A stretch of 64,000 bases of DNA from Plenodomus lindquistii (lineage: Eukaryota > Ascomycota > Dothideomycetes > Pleosporales > Leptosphaeriaceae), in assembly GCA_025504975.1 (NCBI GenBank), contig JANUWI010000010.1:1302001-1366000 (forward strand). Direction: 5' to 3'. Below, piece after piece: positions 1-10,959 of the stretch; position 1 is the first letter of the stretch; each line of letters begins with the position of its first letter. The notes below the pieces were generated by a model. That model was not told the origin of the DNA. It saw only the letters and a program-made list of their open reading frames with translations, and ran no database searches. A program made the translations under genes and the position numbers.

Positions 1-2279
1 GTTGAGCGGACTGGCATCTTTCCCAGTTTTCTCATCGGCTTCACCCTCTGTCTCCTCGGCCAGATGTTTCTCCTCGGCAGATGTGATGCAGTGCGTGTTC
101 GCGCCTTTTCAGCACAACAGCGGTCAGCTCCTGAGTCGCGGAAAATCTTCAGCTTCAACAAGGGCAAATTTAAACTCACCTAATTTATTGATCGTCTCCA
201 TCCACTCATCATAAGGGTCTGAGTCGAAGACGATACCGCCCTAAGTGCCCCGATTCGTTAGCACCGTCTGCTTTGAAGCAGAGCAAAATCATCCTCGCCA
301 AACTTACCCCTGCTTGGAGATACGCGATGCCGTCTTTGACAAGCATCGTGCGTAGCGCAATGCATGTCTGATTACTAGCATTAGCCACAGCCACCTTTGG
401 AGCTCGGAGCAACCTCGTCCACTCACATCCATTGCACCCTCGATTTCTTTCTCCCCATCGACGCTCCCATAGCCAAAGTAGCCAACTGCTCCGGCATATA
501 CACCGCGCTTTTCCTTCTCCAGCTCGGCGATGAGTTGCATTGCTCGTACTTTTGGTGCACCGCTCACCGTCCCTGCACAGACTCGCGATCAGCATGATTT
601 TTGAACTTGCGAATTAGCCACCAACAACGTACCAGCGGGAAAGATTGATCGGAATGCATCGAATCGTGTCTTGCCAGGTCGCAGCACCCCGGACACTTCC
701 GAAACCAAGTGTTGAACGTGAGAAAACTGGATTCACACACACAAACATTAGCATGTGATGTCTGTTCGTTCGACGTCGCTGACCCAGAATTATTGCATTA
801 ACACGCATTGACTGCATGACGGAACATCATCATACCTTTTGGACCACCATCAACTTGTCGACTCGTGTTGTCAGTGGGTCGCATACGCGATTGACGTCAT
901 TACGCGCTAGGTCGACCAGCATCACCTAAACGGGTTCTGTGTAAGCTTTGACTCTTGACAGAAGCTTGATGATGATGATCCTTACGTGTTCGGCCCGGTC
1001 TTTCAACGAATTGGACAGCTCTTCTGCCAAGGCAGCATCTTCTTGCAATGTCTTGCCGCGCTTGACGGTTCCTGCAATGGGGTGCGTGATGATTCTTCCT
1101 TGCTCCTCCTTCACCAGCAGCTCTGGACTTGCGCCAACTATTTGAAAGTCTTCACAGTCGACAAAGAAGAGATATGGTGAGGGATTGACGTTTCGCAGGT
1201 TTCGGTAGATGTTGAAGGGGTGTAATGAGGTGGGCCGCGCGAATCGCTGTGAAGGTACTGCCTGGATAATGTCGCCAACGCTGATGTGCTTCTTCAGGGT
1301 CTTGACGTGGTTCTCGTATCCATCCTGACCGATGTTGGAGGTGTACTCGTTCCCGAGCTGGATTGGCCCTTGTTTTGGCAACGGGAGATGCTTGTCCTTC
1401 AATATGGCTAGGTGTCTCCTGATGGTAGCCTTTGCCTCGTCGTATGCCTGTTCAAGGTCGTCTAGGCTGTCTGGGACCTTGACATATGTTATGACCTTGA
1501 CAGTCTGCTGGAAGTGGTCGAGCGCCACCACGGTGTCGAAGAGCATGAAGAAGCTCTCCGGCACCTTGAGTATGTCCTTTGTATCGTCTCGTCGGGTCTT
1601 GGGCTCAAAGTACTTGACGCAGTCATATCCCACATATCCAACGGCCCCGCCAGTCATCGGAGGCAACTGTATGGAAGGGACGGTCGCGACTCTGCTCTTT
1701 TCGAGCTCCTTCTCGAGGAGGGGGAGGGGGTCGGTTTCTTCGCCATGGCCGGGCCCAGTCTTGATGACTTTTCGCGGGTCTACAGTGTGTCAGTATCTAG
1801 CTGAGGTACTGGGATGGAGGACGTCTAACCTGCGCCGATGAAGCTGTATCGCCCAATGGTCTCTGTGGTCGCCGCGCTCTCGAACAGGAAAGACAACTTT
1901 GACTGTGCACTGATCCCCAACTGTCAGCATTACTCTAGCGGCCTGTGCAATCCCCACAGTATGCGCTCAAATCCAATGTCTCTTCTATGCCTTGGACATG
2001 CACCATTTCCTATTGTCTGCGCTGCCCCAATGAGTCACCGAGTCACCGAACGTACTTTGCAGAGATCTTGAGGTATATGCTCGTGGGGGTCAGGAACTCT
2101 GCGGATATCGAGGAGAAGACGGGAACGAGATTTGGCGGGTTTGGCGACTTTGCCGCAGCAGCCAATACGTCGCGAACGGTGTCGAGAGAGGGCTGGATGC
2201 CGAGCTATTGTGGTCATGCGCTTAGTATGGTTACCCCTCTCGCAATGGCACTGTCTGAGACACGCACCTGTGGCGCCAT
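1..2279 (-). CDS. TRP2: Anthranilate synthase component I (3' end beyond the window)
   Basis: The protein converts chorismate to anthranilate with the glutamine amidotransferase subunit, the first step of tryptophan synthesis. The start is ATG at 2279 with a tiny 12-nt first exon (2268-2279, MAPQ) and an intron at 2205-2267. The next exon runs to about 2066 and encodes [11 protein letters not shown]. After an intron of about 140 nt comes [10 protein letters not shown], which matches the LLES-type tryptophan-feedback region, and then [13 protein letters not shown]. The chorismate-binding half follows: [68 protein letters not shown] and [11 protein letters not shown]. 3' exons are 836-925, 633-726, 427-572, 308-367, 180-240 and <1-104. 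The last one is still open at the window edge, so the stop codon is not seen. The identification is very firm; only the exact acceptor of the second intron is uncertain. Confidence 0.95.
2031..2037. promoter_or_regulatory. GCN4/CPC1-type element inside a TRP2 intron
   Basis: TGAGTCA matches the palindromic consensus TGA(C/G)TCA bound by the fungal cross-pathway-control bZIP (Gcn4/CPC1/CpcA). It sits in the second intron of TRP2, about 245 bp downstream of the start codon, and a partial copy (CGAGTCAC) follows directly. Tryptophan genes are classical targets of this regulator; function at this intronic site is inferred. Confidence 0.4.
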
Positions 2280-2814
2280 GATGGCTAGCCTTGTGCAATT
2301 GAGTGTGTAGCAAAGTGGATATGGCAAGAGGTGTTGCTGTGTCGAAGAGTCAGACGTCGCAACAGCAATGTACACCTAGAGAGTTGTGTGTCTAGACTGT
2401 CTGGATCATGGGCAGCCAATCGGTAGTCCGATGCCACGGAATTTCAACGCGCCGACGAACACACAAAGATGCATCCATCTGTGGCTCTCTCTGCCCCGCT
2501 CTCGCACATGGCACAGCTTGACAACTGGCCTTGAGACACTAGGCCAGCCCGGGCACAGCACGACATGGCACCAGCCACTCGGTGACACTTCACCACTGGT
2601 CACGGCCAGCACCAGAGCCCACTTTTACCGCCCATCACCACGAACACCTGCTGGCTTCCTTCACCGTATTGTGCGGTCGCTTACGCCGTACCCTTTTTTC
2701 CACCGTGTTGTGCTGCGCCTTCTCTTCATATCCCCGTCTATAGTTTTGGTTCCTTTTGTTTGATCATGCTAGGCTTTGCGCATATCATCTGATCTGCCTT
2801 GGACATAGTCAGAG
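2280..2814. other. Divergent intergenic region, TRP2 / coiled-coil gene
   Basis: This 535-bp region should hold the promoters of both flanking genes. It includes a pyrimidine-rich stretch around 2690-2760 just upstream of the plus-strand gene and the TGACTC core noted at 2347. No gene or RNA is seen. Confidence 0.5.
2347..2352 (-). promoter_or_regulatory. GCN4/CPC1 core site in the TRP2 promoter
   Basis: GAGTCA on the plus strand reads TGACTC on the TRP2 strand, the core of the cross-pathway-control element. It lies about 68 bp upstream of the TRP2 start codon. The site is only six bases, so chance occurrence is possible. Confidence 0.35.
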
Positions 2815-4143
2815 ATGGCAGGCTGGGCTGGGGCCATGTGGAAGCCTCGCTCCATCGAGTCGCCGCTCGGCATGGCACGGCCATGGACACCCCCGGATAC
2901 AGACACCGATGCCGACGACCCAGCTGCGCGACACGACTACTTTTCCGATCCATATCGCACGTCGCATGGACAGCGTTCGCCTGGGGCCGAGTTTCGCTCG
3001 GGCAGCGCGAAAGAGGAGGTCTTCACGGGTGTGGGCGCGCGATGCGACACACCTACCGATGACAACTGCCACCGCCATCTGCGACCAAGACCCAAGTCTA
3101 CGGCCACCGCACCAGCGACACCGTATACACCGACCAAATCGCCACAGATACAGCACAGCCTGAGCTATGGCGATGCGCAGGCCCAGGGTCTACCGCGATA
3201 CCCATACACACCAGACAGCACGCGCATACCCCGGCGCACCACCGAACGCGCCCTCTCGCCGATTCCCTGGGACACATACTCGCCCGAGTCGTCCTCGCCC
3301 GTGCAAAACGCCCTCTCCTCATGTCTCGCGCACTTTGAAAACCTCCTGCAAACCCGCCAGCCAGACGAAGACCAGATGGAATACATAGTCGGACAATTCG
3401 AAGCCATGGCCAGCTACCTCTCCGCGCCAGACGCCCAGTCGCGCAACGACCATTTATTCAACGACCTGGAAAACGGACTCGGCATCACCAAAACGTCAGA
3501 GGCAGCCATCGACCAACCCAAGCCCGCCAAAGAGATGAACGAAGAGTACATTGCAGAAGTAGGCCGCTACATCGAGAGCGTACGCGGCCACGTCAGCGCC
3601 CTGAAAATGCGCCTTGACGAAGTCAAAATGCTAAACAGCATCCAACTCGACGTCATCCAAGACCTGCGCAACCAAATGCAAAGCGTAAAACAAGGCATGC
3701 AAACCACGCTCCAAGCTGCACCTGAGCCAGCCTCTCTTTCCGACCAAGACGAATCCCAATACCCCTCCTCCAACCCCAGCACTCGAGAATTCGGCCTCGA
3801 CTCCACAGCCACCCTCGTAAACCCCTCTTCCCTACCCAACTCACAAATCCTCTCCCCACTACTCCTCGCTAAAATCCCATCAATACCTACACCGCGAGCC
3901 GTTTCGCCTGCGCCCTCACCATCACCTCCAAAAACGCAATCACAAACACGATCCAAACCCTCTACCCCTAAAAAGGAAAAAGAGAACCACACAAAACGAC
4001 ATATATCCTTCGACCCTACCCTCCCGTCCCACTACCCCTCCCGCAAAATCATCACCGTCGTGCACGAGCCGCCTAAACGCAGTTTCTGGGCCTCGTTTGC
4101 AGAAGCGTTGGATCGATTTGGTGAGGTGATTTGGGAGCAGTAG
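2815..4143 (+). CDS. Hypothetical protein with central coiled coil
   Basis: A single uninterrupted frame of 442 residues starts with ATG at 2815 and stops at 4141-4143. The first 150 residues are polar, rich in Pro, Thr, Asp and Arg, and probably disordered. Residues about 170-300 form the ordered part: an acidic helical region (DEDQMEYIVGQFEAMASYL) followed by a likely coiled coil (RYIESVRGHVSALKMRLDEV and QLDVIQDLRNQM). The next 110 residues are Ser/Pro-rich with a Lys-rich patch (TPKKEKENHTKRH). The C-terminus is aromatic and compact (RSFWASFAEALDRFGEVIWEQ split by charged residues). Codon use is strongly C-ending like the neighbouring genes, which supports real coding. I do not recognise the family; the function is unknown. 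Confidence 0.8.
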   Translation: MAGWAGAMWKPRSIESPLGMARPWTPPDTDTDADDPAARHDYFSDPYRTSHGQRSPGAEFRSGSAKEEVFTGVGARCDTPTDDNCHRHLRPRPKSTATAPATPYTPTKSPQIQHSLSYGDAQAQGLPRYPYTPDSTRIPRRTTERALSPIPWDTYSPESSSPVQNALSSCLAHFENLLQTRQPDEDQMEYIVGQFEAMASYLSAPDAQSRNDHLFNDLENGLGITKTSEAAIDQPKPAKEMNEEYIAEVGRYIESVRGHVSALKMRLDEVKMLNSIQLDVIQDLRNQMQSVKQGMQTTLQAAPEPASLSDQDESQYPSSNPSTREFGLDSTATLVNPSSLPNSQILSPLLLAKIPSIPTPRAVSPAPSPSPPKTQSQTRSKPSTPKKEKENHTKRHISFDPTLPSHYPSRKIITVVHEPPKRSFWASFAEALDRFGEVIWEQ

Positions 4144-4920
4144 GGATTGAAGATATCTCTTATCCCTTGGGATTTTGCTGGGTGGCGTTTCGAGACCCGA
4201 GGGAGAACGATAGAAAAGCGGAGTTGGATTTTTTTTCGGCGGGATATTGGGAGAGATTCTGGGGCGCATTTAACGACGTCGATGATGTAACGGCTGTGCG
4301 GAATTTAACGATTGAGATTGAGGTTGGTTTGGGTTGGGCTGGCTGGGGCTGGGTTGGGCGAGACCGGGTCGCGTCGTCGTCGGTTGGTATGGTATACATT
4401 GCATAGCGTAGGCGCTGCATTCTTCTTTTCCTTGTTTATGTTCTTCTCTTTTCTTTTCCCATTTCTATTCCTCGCCTTTTTTTCTTCTTCTCTTTCTTTG
4501 GATATCACTGTACAGTGTTCAAATTGTTTTCCACGCAATCGAGCGTATCACTCTTGCCTTGGCTTGTCTTTTTTCCTTGTTTATATCTCCCCACGCATTG
4601 TTGTAGTCGATACATAGCTGCGGATTTTCCTTTTTTGTTTTGCGGTTTTGCTACCGGGGCGTATTTGGATACCCCTCTCAGCATGTTGTCTTGAAGACAT
4701 AACACAACACAACACACGTACCCAGTCATCACATTTGACTTTTTTCCTTTTTTTACTTACTACAAAGTTGTTGCGCATCAAACGGCAGTACATAACAGTA
4801 CAGTTACCATCACTATCTTTAGCCATTCCATTACTCTTGTCTATACAGATACATGTAGTCTTATATATACTCGCTTCGCTCTGTTCTTCAGGACCACGTA
4901 CGCACGTGCCAGTATGTCGC
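4144..4920. other. Convergent intergenic region
   Basis: This 777-bp stretch lies between the 3' ends of the coiled-coil gene and the Gfo/Idh/MocA oxidoreductase. It holds a G/T-rich block (4320-4380) and a long pyrimidine tract (4420-4500). No supportable gene is present; the sequence looks like 3' UTRs and spacer. Confidence 0.5.
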
Positions 4921-6081
4921 CTACAACTTCGCCTGCGCAGCCTTCCCCTCAACCTTCTTCCCCTCGCGATCAAACCAGATCTTCTCTCCGCTCCTCAGAC
5001 TCTCCTGCAGCGCCACTCCGATCCTCACAGCCTCCATGCTGCTCTTCAAATCCACAGGCACCGTCTTATTCTCCAGCACCGCATCCGTAAATTGCCGCGC
5101 CTCCTCCACAAACGCCTGCTCAAAGCGCTCATAGTAGTTCTGCGGGATATCGCGAATGATGCCCTCAGTGGTATGGCTTTCCAGCAAGCCCGTCGTCGGA
5201 TTCGCATTCACGGACAGCTTGCCCTTTGTACCAATGATCTCGGTCATGTCGTGTTGACCCGGGGGGTTCATGCGGCTACTATAAAAGTACGCAATCTGGC
5301 CGTCGTAAAACTCCACAATGCCAACACCATTATCCACATCCCCGTACTTTGCAAGGCCGGGCTCTAGCGCCGTGACACCGAACGCAACCACGCTCTTCAC
5401 CTTGGGGAGGTCTGCGCCCTGGCTGTCGGCGGAGAAAAACCACAGCGCGAGGTCAATGTCGTGGATGTTGCAGTCGACAAAGATGCCGCCGGAGAATTGT
5501 GCGTATTCGACGAAGAAGCCGCTCGGGTCGTACTTGTCGCAGGTTTGGGAGCGCAGGATGGTGGGGCGGCCAATGGAGCCCGAGGTCGTGAGGTTGTAGG
5601 CGGAGAGGTAGGACGAGTCAAAGCGCCGGGAGAAACCGCACATTACTTTGATATGCGGGTTTGCGGCGGCGGTGGTGAGGACTTGTTGGCACTAGTAGTG
5701 TATCGTTAGAACTTGACTTGTGACGAATGGTTGTGATGGGGAACATACGACATCCAGCTTTGTGCTCAACGGCTTCTCGCACAAGACGTGCTTGCCGGCT
5801 TCAATAGCTCTGATTGTCTGTTCTGCGTGCGCGGTTGTGACGGTCGCTACGCAGACAGCTTCTAGGCCCTCGTGCTTGAGCATTTGGTCAAAGTCGGTGT
5901 AGATCTTGACACCCCACGGCTCAAGGTTCTCCTTCGCCCAGGCTTGCTCCTTGGGATCAGGTGTGAACGCCGCTACGAGCTCTGCCTTGGGCGTGCGGTG
6001 GAGGAAGTGGTTTGCATGGCGAGCGCCCATGCGGCCTAGGCCCGAGACCGCGATGCGGAGTCTGCGAACGGGCTGGCTCAT
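4921..6081 (-). CDS. Gfo/Idh/MocA-family sugar or inositol oxidoreductase
   Basis: An NAD(P)-dependent dehydrogenase of the glucose-fructose oxidoreductase / inositol 2-dehydrogenase fold. ATG at 6081; one 57-nt intron (5692-5748) rejoins the frame exactly (KLDV then CQQVL). The N-terminal Rossmann motif is AVSGLGRMGARHA, and the family signature CEKPLS, carrying the catalytic lysine, lies near residue 97. The second domain contains GGIFVDCNIHDIDLALWF with the conserved D-x-x-H-D-type substrate motif. Length is about 367 residues, normal for the family. It is the outermost member of five sugar-redox genes ending with myo-inositol oxygenase. Candidate roles are inositol 2-dehydrogenase or a keto-sugar-acid reductase; the sequence alone does not fix the substrate. 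Confidence 0.88.
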
Positions 6082-6953
6082 GATTACCGTGTCAATTGGA
6101 GATCGTGAAGTTGAGAGAGGCACGGGAGTGTTTGAAGAGAAAAAGAGAGACGATGGTTGAGGGTTGCAGAAGACGTGACAAGTGGGAGAAGGAAGTCCAA
6201 CCGTATCACAGCACACCGCTCCTGCCGATAAATTCCCTGGCCAAAGCGTCCAGGGTCCAAGCTAACCCTCGACCCGCCATGATGAACTCATGTTGAACCC
6301 CTCGTACATCGCCAATTGCCGTATTCGGGCTTTGAGGTCGTCCTTCTTTCCCCTGCACATCTTGCGCATCCTCGTTGGAACACCGTAGGCAAGTTTGCCG
6401 AAGCCTTCCAAATGGTCATACCCCGGCTATTGCCTTCGACCATGACAGCACGCGGGACCAGCACCAAGCAGACGACCCAGAAAATCGCGAACAACGCATT
6501 GTAATGGGAAATCGTTGAGGCGCTGTAGAGGAATAAAGTGTGGGGTATTTGCGGAGTCGACGTTGCTTCAGGTACAGGGCCATGCATGCACTTTCAGGCG
6601 GGGGAATTCTCCCCTTTCGGCGTCCAGGCAAGCTGACTTTGCCCCGCAAAAGCGCATGGAGATGTCGGACTAACTCGGGAGCCCGTCCAAGTTTAGGCCG
6701 ATTTGGGTATGGGGAGCGTATGGTTGGGAAGAGAGATCCGACGAGGCTGGACAGCGTCGATGATGGAGAAGATGGGGGAAGTACCCGCCGCGAACCTTCA
6801 CATCTTGTTCAAATTCGTGGAGAGGCAAGACTCCCCGCTTACGTCACTAATCCCTTGCATACACTGTCTTGTTTACTGAACGTCAGAATGGAGAAGAAAC
6901 TGCGACAAGTCTCAATCAGCTCGGTCGATGGCATTCCGTACTACGAACGACCC
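6082..6953. other. Intergenic, promoter of the Gfo/Idh/MocA gene
   Basis: 872 bp between two tandem minus-strand genes. It should contain the upstream region of the 4921-6081 gene and the 3' end of the polyol dehydrogenase. Several short frames exist but none has family resemblance or coding-like codon use. Nothing else is seen. Confidence 0.45.
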
Positions 6954-8294
6954 CTACAGAGTTGCCTTGTCCTCCTCCCCAGTCTCAAGCACCACTTTAA
7001 TGACGAGTTTCCCGCTATCATCTTTAGTCCTCCCCGCCATATCAAAGGCTTCTACCGCAGACTCTAGTCCCTGATATCTGTGCGTCACTAGTGCGGCGAA
7101 GTTGGGGTAGTCTGGTCCTGATTTAGACACGACTTCGATGCCCGTGGGGTATGTGTTTGCGTATCTGAAGACACCCTTGATGTCGACTTCGCGAAGGGCC
7201 GCAGCGGAGATGGGGAGGGTTTGGATAGGTGTGCCCATGCCGATGAGGAGGACTTGACCACCTGGGCGTGTTGCCTGTTGCTGTTAGTCGTGCAGAGGGA
7301 TGGGGAGATTCGAAACTCACGTATATCGACGCTTGGACGCATGAAGGTACACCAGTGCACTCGAACACCGCATCGACCTCGCCAATCTCACTGCCACTCT
7401 CCTTTGTTATCGCGCCGATTGCCGCAGCCGTCTCCTTTGCAATCTCGAGCTGCTCCTCTATTGTTGCCCCTCGCTTCATCGGCACTGTGAACTTTCGGTG
7501 TGCAAACTTGTTCTCCACAGCGAAGCTGACTCGCCCTTCGTCGATGTCTGCAATCACAACCGTTCCAGCACCTGAGATCCTCGCCATGGCAGCGACCAGC
7601 AAGCCCACTGCGCCAGCGCCAAAGACAAGGACTGTCGAGCCAGGCGCAAGTTGCGCTCGTTTCGACGCCTGAATCGCCACACCCAGTGGCTCCAGCAGCG
7701 CACCGAGATCAAGCGATACATCATCTGGGAGCCTGGAACTCGTCAACACTTGCACTTCCATCAAATCTTACACCTCAACTCACTTATGACACCAAGCCGC
7801 CGGGTGATTAATCCGATCCTGCAACGTCCCCTGCGCATGCGGAAAGCTCTTCGCACTACTCCTAAACCTCATGCCCTTGCAGATATTATACCTCCCCTCT
7901 TTACACCTATCGCACGTATCGCACGGCTGCCCTACTTCCAGCGCAACTTTATCACCGTTCTTGAAACCCTGGACTTCGGACCCAACGCCCACGACTACAC
8001 CGGCTGATTCGTGGCCTAGTGACATGGGCTCTTGCACGATGATGTCGCCATTGCGGTAGTGCCGGTAGTAGTGTAGGTCTGAGCCGCAGAGACCGGTGCT
8101 GCGGATGCTGATTTGGAGTTCGGTGGGAGAGGGGGGAGAGAGGGAGCGTGATTCCTGGAGAATGTTAGTGTTGTTGTGTTTGCTGTGAGGGTTGGGTGGG
8201 GATTTACAATGCGAAGGTCCTTTGCGCCGTGGAGGACTGAGGCGCGAATTTCTCTCGAGTCCTCAATATGACCTTGTCTTGCGTCTGTTGTCAT
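6954..8294 (-). CDS. Zinc-dependent polyol dehydrogenase (sorbitol/xylitol dehydrogenase-like MDR)
   Basis: A medium-chain dehydrogenase that oxidises a polyol or sugar acid with NAD(P)+. Four exons (8208-8294, 7784-8154, 7321-7732, 6954-7274) sum to 396 residues. The catalytic zinc site appears as STGLCGSDLHYYRH and GHESAGVV; the structural zinc cysteines are in CDTCDRCKEGRYNIC. The cofactor Rossmann motif is VFGAGAVGLLVA, followed by VIADID, whose acidic residue suggests NAD+ preference. C-terminal segments LIGMG and DIKGVFRYANTYP are typical of the sorbitol / xylitol / L-arabinitol dehydrogenase branch. It is divergent from the SDR gene across 536 bp and lies in the cluster with myo-inositol oxygenase. 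Within a glucuronate pathway it could oxidise xylitol or L-gulonate; which of these is inference. Confidence 0.9.
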
Positions 8295-8830
8295 TTTTGG
8301 TGTTTTGTCGCGGTTCAGTTGTGACCTTGTAAGTTTAGGTGGTGAGGTTGCCAGCAGTGGCAGTAGCGAAGATGGTAGTATTGTGAAACCTCAGTGGAAA
8401 TAGTGAGGTGAGTTTTTAGCAAAGTAGGTTCAGATTTAGATTTAGGCTATTACGCGACGCAATTCAGAATGTCAAGTCCACCTCGGCGGACTTTACCCAG
8501 AGATACAGCACCACGATGGAAACAAATGCCTCCTTCGGCGTTTGAAATAGCGGGACAGGTTAGTTGCCGACGTAGCTAAGGTGGGGTGGCTTTCCGAGGC
8601 TGTTCCGAGATATTCAAGCGCCACGCATCGCTCTTTCTGGCTGCTTGAAACTTGATCTACAAATTTTTAGCTTTTGCTGATTTGACCAAGTTCTTTTGCT
8701 TCACTCCTACTGCACTGCTGATACTCCAGTGTCAACAATTCGTTGCTAGGACACAACGTTACAACCTATACCTCAACACCCACCACTTCTCATTCCGAAA
8801 CACCACAGACCCGAGAATCCAGCAGCAAAC
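8295..8830. promoter_or_regulatory. Divergent promoter, polyol dehydrogenase / SDR
   Basis: A shared 536-bp upstream region between two divergent genes of the redox cluster. At 8477-8490 it contains TCCACCTCGGCGGA, an imperfect palindrome with two adjacent CGG triplets of the kind Zn2Cys6 regulators bind. A further CGG lies near 8536. Co-regulation is inferred from the gene arrangement. Confidence 0.4.
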
Positions 8831-9676
8831 ATGGCAACAGTTCAAGAGCTTTTCTCCCTGCAGGGCCAAACCGCCCTCGTAACAGGCGGCACACGAGGAA
8901 TCGGCCAATCCATGGCCCTCGCCCTCGCAGAAGCAGGCGCAGACATCCTCCTCATCCAAGTACACCACCTCTCCCCCTCCCCTCTCCCCCAGATCTCCCC
9001 ACTAACGCTCGCCCAGCGCGACACCACCAACCAAACCACCAAAACCGCCATCGAAGCCCTAGGCCGCAAAGCCACAATCTACGTCGCGGACCTCTCCTCC
9101 CCCTCTTCCCTTACCGCCCTCGTGCCCAAAATCCTCGCAGACGGCCACAGAATCCACATCCTGCTCAACTGCGGCGGCATCCAAAAGCGGCATCCGGCTC
9201 ACCAATTCCCAGACTCAGACTGGGACGCCGTGCTACAAGTCAATCTTACCTCTGTCTTCCAACTCTGCCGCGATGTAGGCGCACATATGCTTTCTCAGCC
9301 TGCAGATCTCCCTTTGAACCGCCGCGGCAGCATCATCAACGTCGCTTCGTTACTTACCTTCCAAGGCGGCATCACGGTGCCTGCGTATGCTGCGTCGAAG
9401 GGAGGTGTAGGGCAGTTGACCAAGGCGTTGAGTAATGAGTGGGCGGGACAGGGTGTCAGTGTGAATGCGATTGCGCCGGGGTATATTGCGACGGATATGA
9501 ATGAGGCGCTGTTGAAGGATGAGAAGCGTGCGGAGAGTATATTGAGTCGGATTCCGGCGGGGAGATGGGGGAGGCCGGAGGACTTTAAGGGAGTGGTGGT
9601 GTGGTTGGCGAGTGCGGGAAGTGCGTATGTTAGTGGGGAGATTGTCACTGTTGATGGAGGGTGGATGGGTCGGTAG
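8831..9676 (+). CDS. Short-chain dehydrogenase/reductase, 2-deoxy-D-gluconate 3-dehydrogenase (KduD)-like
   Basis: ATG at 8831; exons 8831-8959 and 9017-9676 around a 57-nt intron give 262 residues, the usual classical-SDR length. The cofactor motif is TGGTRGIGQ (residues about 18-26). Then come LLNCGGIQ (NNAG variant), the catalytic serine in INVASLLTF, YAASKGG holding the catalytic Tyr and Lys, and AIAPGYIATDM. The C-terminus VDGGWMGR is typical of gluconate/deoxygluconate dehydrogenases. The family interconverts keto and hydroxy groups of sugar acids such as 5-keto-gluconate/gluconate or 2-deoxygluconate. In this cluster it would fit an idonate/gulonate-type keto-acid step. Its 3' end converges with the aldo-keto reductase gene 215 bp away. 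Confidence 0.9.
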   Translation: MATVQELFSLQGQTALVTGGTRGIGQSMALALAEAGADILLIQVHHLSPSPLPQISPLTLAQRDTTNQTTKTAIEALGRKATIYVADLSSPSSLTALVPKILADGHRIHILLNCGGIQKRHPAHQFPDSDWDAVLQVNLTSVFQLCRDVGAHMLSQPADLPLNRRGSIINVASLLTFQGGITVPAYAASKGGVGQLTKALSNEWAGQGVSVNAIAPGYIATDMNEALLKDEKRAESILSRIPAGRWGRPEDFKGVVVWLASAGSAYVSGEIVTVDGGWMGR

Positions 9677-9891
9677 GTGTGGAGAGGGATGGGTGTATCG
9701 ACTATAATATGTTTGCTTCAAATAACCAATGTCTTGGGGTAGGTGATAGCTATTGAATGGTTGGGAGGCACAAGTGTGTATTAGGAGAGAGCAAGAGAGA
9801 TATTCGATCATAGTCATTTCGATTCGTTTGGGTATAGCTTTTTCACATCGTCTCATCTTATCTTATCTCAGAGCTTTCCACTACCATGCAC

Positions 9892-10959
9892 TCACCCACT
9901 GAGATCCATTCCCTCAGGCTTATCTGGGAACCCAGCATTTACGCCAAACGGCGGGTACACATAGCGTGTGACACCCTTGATCTTGTGAATGCCCTCCAGC
10001 TTCTGCATATCCTCTGCATCAAGCGAGATGAGCTTGCGGTTCTCGTCAATGCGCGAGGGAGTGACTGATTTGGCGAGGACGGAGGAGTTGCGCGCCACTT
10101 GTTCATGTTAGCTTGCTGTTCAGATGTATATTATTGAGGTAAGACGGGATAACTTACGGTGATAACTCAACAGCACAACAGCAGGCCCAACACTATGTTT
10201 CTTCGCAACCTCGTTGACATCCTCATCTTTGAACAACGGGCTACCCGTGCTGCCCAGCGGACTGTACGCAGTAATATGGATACCCTTTTCCTTGCAGAAA
10301 TCGACAATCTCCTGTTGCGGCAGCAGAGGGTGGTTTTCGATTTGGTTGGCGGCGGGCACAATGGTGGCTTTTGCGAGGAGCTTCTCCATGTACTTTACAG
10401 AGTAGTTTGCGACACCAATGGCTTTTACTTTGTCTGGGTGCGATTTGATGAGCGATTCGAGGTTCTTCCATGTGTCGATGTGGGTTATGGATGTGTCGAT
10501 GTCGCGGGAGCCGTCTTCGTGTTTGGGGAAGAGGGGGTGGTTGCCTGGGATGCTGTTAGTATTTCTGCTGCTTTTCGGTGGTGTTTTTGTAGTTCCTAGT
10601 GACATACCCTTAGGGTTCATGGGCACGGGCCAGTGCATGAGGTACAGGTCTACGTAAGGAGTCTTGAGGAGATCCAAACTCTTCTGCAGACCCTCCTCAG
10701 CGCGCGTGTGGAATGTGCACCAGAGCTTGCTGGTGATGAATAAATCCTCGCGCTTCACGATGCCGCGTGAAATGACATCTTGCAGCGCCTCACCGACTTC
10801 GTCTTCGTTTTGGTAGCAGAAGGCACAGTCAATGTGTCTGTAGCCAGACTCGATGGCGTGGGTGACTGCCTTCTTTACCTCACCAGGCGCAGACTGCCAT
10901 GTTCCCAGCCCGAGAGCTGGGATGGTCGCGCCAGTGTTGAGGGGGAGTGCGGTATTCAT
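9892..10959 (-). CDS. Aldo-keto reductase (GCY1/glycerol dehydrogenase-like; candidate D-glucuronate reductase)
   Basis: Exons 10608-10959, 10158-10544 and 9892-10097 give 314 residues, exactly AKR size. The start chosen is ATG 10959 (MNTALPLNTGATIP), because the family begins there; an in-frame ATG at 11028 would add 23 residues. The TIM-barrel motifs are visible: LGLGTWQS, YRHIDCAFCYQNEDEVG with the catalytic Asp and Tyr, ITSKLWCTFH with the catalytic Lys, YLMHWPVP, IGVANYSV, NQIENHPLLPQ, AYSPLG and the NADPH-binding end SVTPSRIDEN. Members reduce aldehyde sugars, including D-glucuronate to L-gulonate and glyceraldehyde to glycerol. It is divergent from myo-inositol oxygenase, whose product is D-glucuronate. 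That makes a glucuronate reductase role attractive but unproven. Confidence 0.92.

Noticed and set aside
6288..6649. Short minus-strand frames, one with a hydrophobic stretch
   Set aside because: The hydrophobic run is isolated, the overlapping frames contradict each other, and the region is the expected promoter/3' flank.
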